DNA from: Cliona cf. orientalis
Lineage: Eukaryota > Porifera > Demospongiae > Clionaida > Clionaidae
Direction: 5' to 3'
Assembly: GCA_963930775.1 (NCBI GenBank)
Contig: OZ005696.1
Span: 6,944,001-7,008,000, forward strand
Length of the DNA stretch: 64,000 nucleotides
Shown here: piece after piece, positions 44,101 through 56,100 of the stretch
Position numbering within the stretch: the first letter of the stretch is position 1
How the letters are laid out: each line of letters starts with the position of its first letter
Notes under the pieces: model-generated
The model's database searches: none
Told to the model about the DNA's origin: nothing
What the model saw: the letters and a program-made list of their open reading frames with translations, nothing else
Position numbers and translations under genes: made by a program

Positions 44101-47100
44101 TGGTAAAAATCGAATTTCTTACGTTAGATTGGATCATACGTTGTATTCGATTAACTACGGTATCATATATAGCGCATGACACACAATGTTCTATTTATAC
44201 TTAGAGGCATACCAGCGCTAGCCTGGAAAGTCCAGAAGCTTAGAATCAGCAAATGATGCCAAAACTGGCGAACGAAGCGTTTTCGGCGAAATGCACATAA
44301 ATCATGCGTTTGGAACGTCATAAGGAACCTTACAACACCGAAAATTGGACTTGCAGACGAGGTATATAGCAGCTAGCGTGGTAACAGACAGACACACAGA
44401 ACGACTACTGTAACCCTACGGCGCATGCGCCGAGGGTTAATGAGAAAAAGCTTGACCTAGGCCTTAATGACACTGAGTATTATTCACTCCTGGCATCCTT
44501 TAACTCTAGCTTGTAATTGCAATATTGATGTGTGTGGATCCATGTGAACAACTTGCAGTAAAAATATTGGATATGCCATACTGCTCAGTGCACTTGCCTC
44601 AAGGGTTTTGCACCGTACTGCTTCAGAAAATGCATCAACACTCGATGCAATGTCATCATTTAGAGATATAAAGGAGAACCAGCTAAGTCCCCAACGAGGT
44701 TACTGTGAGGGAAGCTGGTTTGATGTCAGCACTGCAGTATGGAGTTCGATGCAAAGCACTGTGCATTTCAACAAGCCTGAGCCTCGAGCAAAGTGAGAGC
44801 GAGAACATCGCCATTACACATTGAGTTTGAGCATTGCAGCTGCTCTTGGCCTGCAGTAAGGGGTGTGGTCTACACCAGAATAGCATAGGTTCAAAGTTCG
44901 GTGCTGCTTTCATCTGTGCATGTGCACTGTATTAACTGGCAATCGATTATATATGTACTTGTACTGAGCATGCTGTTTATAGCGTTGAGCCACATTATCC
45001 CATGATTGTGACATCAAACATACTTATCACATGTATACAATGTACATGCATATATGTACAGTAGTTACCTCATATAGCCAGAAATTTTGGCGGGAAATCC
45101 GAATTAAATTTGGCAGATTGGCCTCAACCAGTGAGAATAAAAATATTGGCAGATTTTAATTTGGCAGATGGCTGAGTTCGATCTAGCCACGCCCCAAATC
45201 TGCCGTATGTACATGCACGCTGGAGATCAGTGGCTTGCTAGATCAGTCCAGTTCGATCAAGCAAATTTTATGGAGTGCTGCGTACGTAGGCATCATAGTA
45301 TATGGACTCCAACCATCTGTGAGAGACTAAAAGAGAAATCGAAAATGAGCCTTGAAGGATCGGTATATATGTGGTAGAAGTGATTCTGAGTTAGTGCAAA
45401 TACCACACCCATGAACCAATTTCTTCACAATGCGCAATCATTTTCGCGTGCGCAAAATATAGGAATGACTCAGATTTTAATTTGATAGCTGGCTGGCTGA
45501 TCCACCAAACCACCAAATTTTCCAGCTATATGGTACATGTACATGTGTATATTAAAGTCTATAACGTCATACCTTGTATATTCTGGGCAAGTGCCCACTA
45601 CTGGATAAGTGTTCATGTGCCCACAATGTTCTTGTTCCCGCAGACCTCACTCTCACCACTGATAAACTTACTAAGCTGTTTCAATCAGTGAGGGATCCAG
45701 ATCATCGACCATTTCTGAGAGCAGATGGGTCTTTGGGTTATGGACTTAAATGGTCCCTTGGTCTACCAGAGTCTGCAGTAGCAGAGATCAGGAAGAGCTA
45801 CCAGAACAAGGATAAACGTAAAGAGGCCTACCTGGATACATACATCCACTGTCACCCATGCCCGTCGTGGAAGAAGATTAGTGAGATTCTGAAGAGATAT
45901 TCCCTCAAACAACAGGCTGGTGAGGTGGAGGACACCTACATTCAAGGTATGCATCTAACACAAAGTCAAGCTATTAAGCAACATATACATCACGTAGCTG
46001 CATACTTGAGCACAATCGATAGCAGTGCATGCATAGTACCATAGTTTGGGTGTCAGACCGGAAGATGAGTATTATTGGATGACTGAAAAAAGGAGATCAT
46101 GCATAAACTACATGTGTATCTCTACACATAACAACCTACATGTACAATAATATACATTATACATGTAGGTATGCATGCATGACGAGACTTTCTGCATTTC
46201 GCAAGTAGATAATAATATTTTGTGATTTCCTACATGTATACTGCTATGAACATGTACACACATATTATGGTTTAGCCTTCACTATTCACTTAAACCAGAC
46301 TATCCTACCTACGGTATCTTAACTCTAGCTGGAAACATAATAATTACTTCCTAAGTGGGAAAAAAAATAAAATCAATCTAATGTAATGTAATGTAATGTA
46401 ATATAATGTAAGTAAACTCAGCCCCAGAACATGCTACGAACATAATTCAAAGACCAGCAGATAGAGCATAAAAAAACAAAATTTTACACGTTCCAGAATT
46501 TTCAATTTCACTTTCATTGTCGAGTTATAAGCGAAAATGTCCTTGTCAAAACACAAAAGCCACAACTATACTACTGTCCAGATGGTCTAATGGTTAAGCT
46601 CTGAGTCTGCCAGGCAGTGTGAAATGCGCGCCCCGGTTCGAATCCCGCCAGGGCCGATTTTTTTTCCAACTCTTTTAACAGCCAATGATGCCGGGAAAGG
46701 TTGTCTTACATGTATATTGGATAATAAAAGATTAAATTCTAGTATCTATACTGATGCATCATCATCAATACACAGTTTAGGCCAATGACAATATTTACCA
46801 TAGCTAAATACTAGGGTGAAGCAAAGTTAGGTAAAGATCGTCATTGGCTGCTTCATTGTTAAATTCAGTTTGTTCCTCCTAATGCAAATGTTTTCTAGCT
46901 AAATGAACACACTTTTTTCCACTTAGGATGCGGTCAGTCTTCTTGAACCAATATAAAAAATAATAAAATTGAAGGATGAAGTAGGGATGGCAGGGTCAAA
47001 AAGTACACAAACAAGATTTGTAAGGGATAAGCATCTGCTATACATCCCTGCTTTTCTCGATTATTATGCACCTATTAATGTCGATGTATTTGTTGAGTGT

Positions 47101-50100
47101 AGCATGTGGGAGACATTCAGGTTGTTCCCTGGTTGTCACAATGGTTCAGGATAGTCAGTTTTATTTTTGCACCCCTCAAAAAGCAAGTGCAGGGATGTAT
47201 AGCAGATGTTTATCCCTTACAAATCTTGTTTGTGTACTTTTTGACCCTGCCATCCCTACTTCATCCTTCAATTTGTTTTTTACCCCGCGCGCATGCGCAA
47301 GGGGTAAAGTAATCGGTGGTGTCGTCGTTGTCGTTGTTGTTGTTGTCGTTAGCAGAAAAATCGCCTTATCTCGAGATCTAGGCACCTGAGCGACTAGTAA
47401 GCACAATGAATCAGTCGCATTTGGCGAAAAATGGGCTTCAGTGTGTTTCGAATCGAGGAATATGGTCCACGAACGCTACAAATACCGTAGGTCGGGTTTT
47501 AATTACGAGTATCTATTAATTGCGAATTGCGAGTTTTTCTACGTTTCGCAATTAATAGATTCGCAAACATAAGCGTGTACGTATACTACAGTACGGTACG
47601 GGGTGTCCATCGCAATTATTGGATTCGCAATTTGGCCTAACTTGACAAGAACGCAATTATTAAACTACGCAATTAAAACCCGTCCTACGGTAGTGCCTTT
47701 TTGTTAACCTTCGTATCCACGCCTATCGACAGTGCCCACTCAATGCATTATGCATGCAGGCCTTGTGCTTTCTGCTCATGTGCATAACATTGAATATTGT
47801 GGACTGGTAAAGGTCGTCAATAATGCTAGTGGCACACGTTTGGCTGGTAGCTATTCGCAGACTGGAATGCAAAGCCCCATCGAATCAGAATAAGATACCA
47901 ATGTCTACCTAGTCTAGATCTGGTACAGAGAGAGTTAGTGGTGTTTTGGCTGATATCACCAAGAGCCCTACATTATACAACCAAGGGCTTATGGGGTCTA
48001 TAAGCTCTTGATACAACCAAGCAGCAACAAAAGCAGATCTATAGATTGCGCAATGTGCACGCGGGTTACCGTATAGCGGAAAACTTTCGAGGGAGAAAAC
48101 TTTCACGAATTTCGCGATTTTTCAGCCATCCGCGAAAGTTTTCTCCACGAAATTCTAGGCATGCCACACCCATTATGCAACCAGTTAACATTCCGCGAAA
48201 GTTTTCTCCGCGAAATGCTGCTTTCCTACTGATCCGTGAAAGTTTTCTCCCTCGAAAATTTCCCGCTATACGGTATGTGCTCTATAGAGCTCTAGTTATA
48301 CTTGTTTCTGTTCTTTTTTTATTGTTCTTAGTATAATATTATCAATGCCATCTTACATGGTTTGCTCATTCAACTCTCAACTTCTGTCCAGTGTAATTAA
48401 GTAGCTAGTAGATGGGAGGTACCGAAGTTCGCGCATGCGCGCAAAATCTTAGCCACGCCCTTCAAGGTGGCTGACAAAGAAGGCTGGTTTAAGCTGCCCA
48501 GGTAGCGGTGTGTCTCTCAGTTCCGTTAGGGAGAAAATTAAGTTGTGAACTGCCTGTTATGCTGACTGCTGAGGAGCCTCTTGATGCCTAGTTTACTGTA
48601 TAGCACTCAGCTCGCACTAGCCTAGTTAACTAAGCTATAGTTGGCTCGCGCGGGAGAGCCTGGCGCCTGGCTCGAGGCTAGAACTGAGCGTGAGTATCTG
48701 AGCGCTGAGCCAGCATGCATTGCATTGTGGATGCGGTCCGGTTCATATCATGCTGCTTCATGCACACCGCGCCCTCTAGTCACATGATTTCACCATGGCA
48801 ACACATTCCAAGCATGCGCATTGTATGATAAAATGGCGTATCGCGCCGTACACACCCACCTTTACGTAACTGTCGAGATAACGCCAAACTAACGTACCAT
48901 GGACCTGCGCGCTACAAAATAGAGTGGATATATACGAGAACTAAGGTGAGCAGTCCAGACAGTGTTGAGTTAGTCCTGATAATGAAAAAGTTACACACTA
49001 AGGGGGCTTGTCCAAAGTCCTTGTGGAAAAATTAACGTCATTATGACGTTAACAATTTACCCCCCTCCCCCCCTCTCTTAACATCACAGCATTTCAGCAT
49101 AGATTTCATACTGAAACCCTGATTCTGCTCCATTTAGCCTACACATTCAGTATTTACTTGTATTCTACAGTGCTGGCTATATCTTCATGGATTCATTGCA
49201 TACCTGTGCTTCTTTACCAGTTTCTTGCTTGCCTGTAGCTACATGCACACTTTTAGCAACGTAGTGCTTGATACAGCTGTCACAAAAATGCAAATTTTGA
49301 TACTGCTGGAGGTGTATGGGGGGGGGGGTGGTTTGGGAGCACTTGGGGAGATAATTTTTACATGGGCACGCAGAATGGATCTAAACTAGAGATTTGACCC
49401 TGGGGAATTTTGATTCACACCTTAGAATTAAAGTTACAGCCCTTTGAAGTTACCCCATATGTTTGTATAGGACGCCATGCACTTGCAATGTTTTCCGCCC
49501 ACGCGCGCACATAAACATGACGACCATTACCCACTCTGGTCAAAATTGATGTATAGGGCTTCCAGCTCAACTATGTGGTGGTTTTCGGACAATTTTTTTT
49601 CTGCTTAGTGTGTGGTTTGCTTGAAAAAAAAAGAGATTTTAAATAATAATAATAATGTAATTCACAGAGGATTTGGGAGCACTTGGGTTACATACATACA
49701 ATGTTTGGTAAAGGGTCGTTAACCGGTACCCCGCGTGCCCATAATTTTTTTAATGGGCAAACATTGCAAATGCATGGCTTCCTATACAAACATATGGGAA
49801 TACTTCAAAGTGCCATAACTTTAATTCTAAGGTGTGAATCAAAATTCCCCGCCATCAAATCTCGTATTCACGTCCAGCTCAAGCTGCACCGCGCGCCCCA
49901 ATATATGTGTATACGGAGCATGTGCAGTTTGTCGATGTTATAGGCGCGGTGAATATGAATACATGTACTTTTCTTGAGGGACTCTGGATGTAGTCTAAGT
50001 TTTTCATTACATCCCAAGTCCCAATCCGCAAATCGGTTCGGCCTCGCAATGAGGTAATTAATGAGTAATTAATGACGAAATGATGACGAAAGTTACGATG

Positions 50101-53100
50101 AAAGTAATGATGAAATGATGATGAAAGTTATGATGAAATTATGACGAAATTGGGGTGAAGACTGCTTCAAAATGTTTAGCTCGCAAAACAGGGTATTCAG
50201 ACCCAGAATTCGAACCTAGCGTAGAAGAGATCGTGGACTATCAATGACATGGCGATTCTCTCAGTTCACTTTCTTTGGCGAGCTCGCACTCTGGGGGGAT
50301 TTCCCTATACAGTCTAGCACATGGCAGTGGAGGTCACGTCAACTGGCTCAAGCTGCGTGCCCCGATATACGCGTGTACGGAGCATGCGCAGTTTGTCGAC
50401 GTGTCCTAGTTCGAATTTATGGCGGCTACTTTTCATGAGGGACTCGGGATGTAGTCTCTAAGTTGTTCATTACATCCCGAGTCCCAATTCACAAATCGAT
50501 TCGGCCGCTCGATGAGGTAATTATGATGAAACCTATGATGAAATTTATGATGAAACCGATGATGAAATTATGATGAAATTGGGGTGAAGGCTGCTTCAAA
50601 ATGTTTAACTCTGGGGGGATTTCCCTGTTCAGTCTAGCACATGGCAGTGGAGGTCACGTCCAGATCAACCGGCTCAAGCCGCGCACCCCAATACACGCGT
50701 ATACGGAGCAATCGCAATTTGTCGCCATGTCCTAGTTCGAATTATGGCAGCGTACAGTAAGCGCGGTGCAATACTTATGAGGGACTCGGGATGTAGTCTA
50801 AGTTGTTCATAATCTCCCCAGTAGCAATTATTTACTTTTCTGTTGTTATGAGGTAATTGTGGTGTAACCTATGTGAAATTATGATGCAACCTATGAGGTA
50901 ATTATGAAAAAATTCAGGGCCTCGCTGGAGCCTTTCTGGGACCTGAAAACCAGTAAATATGTAGAGTATCTTACGCGTGTATCCAGCGAATACATTATAA
51001 GCTGAGCGCTACTTTCTCTGAGCAGTACTGTTGGTTGACCTTCACGTGTTTTCTTGGCTTACGTAATGCCATGGATAAATAAAGCTAGCCTTGCGCTATA
51101 TATAGCACACATCATTGTCATAAGGGGCTGGCCCGTGCACGACTGCAGCAGCGTGACCAACCTGAAATTCGGAAGGAATACTGTGCTGTCGAGTTCGTCT
51201 CTGTGATTGAAGCATGGAAACTTGTCGCTATCAAGGTTGAGAGTCGATCTTAGACGCCATCTCCATGATTTCTGGGGTCAGCATCGATCGATGTGCACGC
51301 ATTCTATTGACGAACTTTTACCACATGCACCATTACACTGTGCAGCTACTGGGGAGATGGTCACGTGTTCATTAATATACGAAGTGAGCTGATCAGTCAA
51401 CTTGACAAGTGGCACAAGTTACTTGATTCAAATGTGATAACACAAAATGAGTATGACGAGCTTAAAGGGAAAATTTTGTCTGATATCAAGGAACTGTTAA
51501 CATTATTACTCTGACAATACTAGTGTAGTACTATGATAATAATATTATTATGTACATGTTTATGGTCGTTGATATCCTGCATGTCTTATCCAGGCATTAT
51601 ATTGCTCAGCTGTAACACTGTCAAAGCCAGCTCTAAGTACTGGTAAAAGATCTCGCATTGCTTGTAATATCAAGTCGTGATCTTTTAAATAGTATTTAAA
51701 GTAGCTGAACAGTTCCTCCACTGGATTCATATCTGGGCTGTATGGTGGCAGGAATAGTGTAAGGATGCCCATTTGCCTCAATGTGTCAGTGACAGGTCTG
51801 ACATGGTGTATAGAGCAATTGTCCAACACTAGAACAGATCGAGGGTTCTCTCCATCATAAGGCAACATCTTGGCAATAAGTGTGCCTTGAATGAACTCCA
51901 GAAATTTCTCGCCATTTACTGTGCCTTTTGTCAAATTGATGTGTATGCCAACAAACCATCAGTGGACATCGCACATATTGCAGACATGCGTTCTCCACGA
52001 TGTAAAATCCTGTTGTAAATTGGTGGCTCACCCTTGAGACTGTATCCAAGCTTACGGATTTGGTCTCTGTTATCACTTCCTGTCTCATCGAGCCAAACAA
52101 GCTGATTTATGTCAAGAAATTGTATTTCAGCCATAAACTTTCCTCTTTGCTCAACTGACCTTTGAAGGGCTACTTGTCTGATTTTCTTCCTGGTAAGACC
52201 ATGTCGATGAATGATACGACAGGCTGTAGGTGGAGAAATATGGATTCCTGTAGCCTGTGTGATCATCTGGCACACTTCACTAAGATACAGAGCAGGGTTT
52301 TCCAATAATAACCCGACAATTATGAGCTCCTGTTGGTCATTTAAATTTCTGATGCTATCTCGAGTTGAGAGAGATAGTGGTTCTACATTTCCAGTTGCTT
52401 CAAACCATTTGAAATCGTTATGCACCGTACCTAACGACAAGCAAAAGTTTCTGGTGAAGTTCCTGAAAGGGAGCTCCCTTTGCCATACTACATGCCAGCG
52501 AATATCGCTGGAATAAGGAGCCTTACGTCCTGGTTCAGCAGACATCATTTCGATTTGAATCCCCCGTGTATGATCAAATCACAAGAGTATTACGCATGTG
52601 CACATAAGTATACGTTCACGCACACGCACTGTTCAAACGCACGTGAAATCAATTGTATCGAAATGGACGAGTGCGCAGGCGCGAGGCAGGGGAGTGGACT
52701 AGTCGCCGCCCTCGAAATCTCTCCGCCCTTGAAATTTTGCCATAGGGTGCAGTGACTTGAAATTAAATCTCGCCATGGCGAGATTTCGAGGAAATACGGT
52801 AGATACCATGGTATTCTAGCGAAAGAGAGCCAATGGTTGGTGCACCTTACCTTGTTCAAACTGAGGTGTGCAGCTACATTGTATAATAATATTAAGCTAC
52901 CAGTGCAAACTCCCATTATTAACCCTCGGCGCATGTGTGAGGTTATGGTAGCTGTTCTGTGTGTACATGTACTGGTTTATAAGTTGAAAACAGGGTGCCG
53001 TTAGGCTTTTTGTGGCATTCTCAACATACTGTAGGTCAGGTTTTAAATGTGAGATTCTTTTAATTGCCAATTGCGAGTTGTTATAGAAAATGAATCGCAG

Positions 53101-56100
53101 GAAGAAGAATACGCAATGAATAATAATATTGCACCCCTTTTGCTCAAATGCATATGCTTGTGATCACAAGCATGCATGCATTCTTGATCTCACACATGTT
53201 CGATTTACTTGGATGCATGGACATACAGCTATCGATCGTCGATAATGAGTCTTCTTCGATTCTTCGAGCCAACTGTCAATCTGCCAACACCCAGCCTAGC
53301 GCAACTATTGGTCAAGTAGAATGATATTCCATCCCACATGCAGCCTCACAAGCCACACCTCTATAGCTAAGATTGAGGGTGTGGCTTTCTCGTTTAGCAA
53401 TTGCAATCATTAGAATCACAATCTGGCATGTATAGCACCATTCGCAATCATTTAACTACGCATTCAAAACCCAACCTGCGGTTTGCATTGTGTGGATTTC
53501 ATTGAAACTGCTTTGTTTGACATAGGCAGCGGAACAGGGGGGCAGGGGGGACTTGCCCCCCCAAAATCCAAGCTAGTGATATCATAAAGTAGCTACTCTT
53601 CATAACAAATATATCAAAATATCTACCAAAGCTGCCTAGAATAGCTTCAAGAATCAATCACATTGCACCTTTTCCACCATTTGTTTGTTTCTGACAGTAG
53701 CAGCACCACCAATTGACACAAGTGACCTTTGAACTTCAATTAAAGGGGATCTGTCCCTAAAATTTTCGTACTCGCTTTGCACGCAATTATTAATGTTTGC
53801 CCCCCCCCCCCCCCCAATCAAAGCTTCCTTCCGCCACCTACCATATAGCCGGAAAATTTGGTGGGGGATTAAATTTGGCGGTTTGGCGTTCTATATTGTA
53901 ACCGCCAATTTGAAATTAAAATCCGCCAAAATTTCCTTTTGTCACTCAACTACTTTAGTATCAGTGAGTTCAACCATTGGTACCACGATGATTTCAGTGA
54001 CACTAATAATAATAATAATTAATGTGACCTGCTCCAGGAAAAAGGGACTGTTCATAATTTTTTCATGAATATTGAGATTTTGGCATGGATAGATAGCTCT
54101 ATCTATGCTTGTATGAAATAGACAGTAGCTATGGGCGCAATTAATACCTCCGATACATGCAAATTTAATTAAAAAATGCCTATTTTCTGAAAACGATTCT
54201 ATCTACCCGATTGTATAAAAATTTAATGGTCATAACTTCACTTGTGATCAATATTTTTCTTTGAAACTCACACCATTGTACTCAGTGTATGAACATAATA
54301 TATCAAAATAAAGCCAAAACCTTCAATATTATGATGGACTAAAAAACAAAAAATTGAAGAAAATTGATTTTTCACATTTTGGCCATTATTAGAAAATGAA
54401 TATTTATGGTGAGCAGTCCCTTTTTCTGGAGCAGGTCACCTATATTAAAATTTAATATCTGACAGCTTGCCAGCAGATACCTTCAGCACAAGTGTGTGTA
54501 GATAATACCGGTGTCTTAACACTAACTGTCCCATCTAAATTACATCTGGGGGATGTGAATGGATTAACGAGCTACGTCTGGGAGCACGCATGTCACCATC
54601 AAATATTGTCCGGTAGGACGCAATTCACCGTTGAATTATCTCCCCTACGTATGTGCTTCTGCTGACTTGGATACTGTAGTTAATCAAATACAACATAATA
54701 TTATGATCCAATCTAATGCAATAAATTAGCATTTTACGATTTCTCATAACGTATATATGGAGCGATTGACGATCTCTACCAGAAAGCGCGCGTTTTTTAA
54801 AATTGAAATTATTCTTTTTCCATACATACCATATAGCCGGAAGTATTGGCGGGAATTAAATTTGGCTGTTGAGCCCAAAATCGCTATTGCAAGATTATTA
54901 GCAGATCTAAATTTGGCGGTTCGGTACGGGATCACCATACGTATATATGCGAGTAGTAAATTTTGGCAGATTTTAATTTGGCGGTTGTAATATAGACCGC
55001 CAAACTGCCAAATTTAATTCCCCGCCAAATTTTCCAGCTATACAGTAGTATTAGATAAAGTACGATAATTTATAATTTGACGTTATTACTGTTATTATTG
55101 TTATGAACAAATGTAAACTACACAGATCAAAATGTAAACATCAACAACTCAAAACGTAAGTTCCATAATTCAGTGTCTCCAGGAAGACTAACACATCGCA
55201 TGTGATAGCTACCAATGCTCACATAATCTTATTCTCCCACCCTAGCCTTACCAAACGATTCGAAATAAATAATGGAGCGAATTTATCGATGATTTCGGCA
55301 GAGTTGTGTGCTTATGAGTCGCTCAGACACCTACATCTTGAGAACTGATGACTTTTGTGCTGATAGATAGGTTTCGCCATAAAAACCACACCCACTAAGC
55401 TGTGAGTGAGAGAGGGTTTAGCTCACCAGACTAAAGCGGAATTAATCTAGCAAGCTAAACCCTTTTTCGATTGTCACTTAGCCATGGCGTTTTGCTAGCT
55501 TGTTTTTATACAGTGACACTTTGTGTTCTGATTGGCACATCAGTTGATACATGCTCACTTTTACGTTAAAGCAGTAGCCTTGGCTGACAAATGGGACAGA
55601 CATGTTAATTGATGGCATCCCCCTGGACATATAATTTATATCCCCCAGACTCGATTCTACGAGGGATGCTATATGGTGTGACACTGGTGTGCATGAAAGT
55701 TGCATGGTATTTGATGAACACCGCATTCATCCACGAGGATTTTAGCAAATAGTGTGATCCTTTAAGCTTTAATCCAGGTATATTTGTCAGATATATTATG
55801 AGGTATTACATTGTGTAGTTACTATCTATACACTATAGCTAATCAATGGCTCCAGATGGCCCTAAAATTCGCTTGAAATACCAAATACACTATAGATTAC
55901 CTCATGTATTATAATTATAATCTAGTTACCACAGAAAAGGTAAAGTGCTACTACCGTATAGTGGGAAATTTTTGAGGGTATTAATTTTAGTGAAAAATAA
56001 GATTTAGCCTCCAGATTTAATTTTCATGGGTCTAAATGTCGTGGCTCTTGACGATTGCACTTGCCACGCCCCATTCACCATCATCAAGGAAACCCGCCGA

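Larger units (their letters stand above)
40079..44477. mobile_element. Two-gene DDE transposon TE1
   Basis: The outer ends CTCAGTGTCATTAAGGCC and inverse are followed by GGTCAAGCTTTTT, and the TIR runs on to TACTTCAATGAATGGTCTTC. The right TIR is split by an S element (43465-44440). Unit 1 has the intact site near 10040-10060. Inside are a + strand DDE transposase and a convergent - strand accessory gene. Confidence 0.85.
47281..48298 (+). mobile_element. Family P element with two nested inserts
   Basis: Starts TACCCCGCGCGCATGCGCAA and ends GTGCTCTATAGAGCTCTAGT. It contains a T element (47483-47692) and an R element (48067-48275). It begins 7 bp after element U. Confidence 0.73.

Noticed and set aside
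46572..46662. Functional tRNA gene
   Set aside because: A and B boxes are present, but the acceptor stem does not pair. Called a SINE head.
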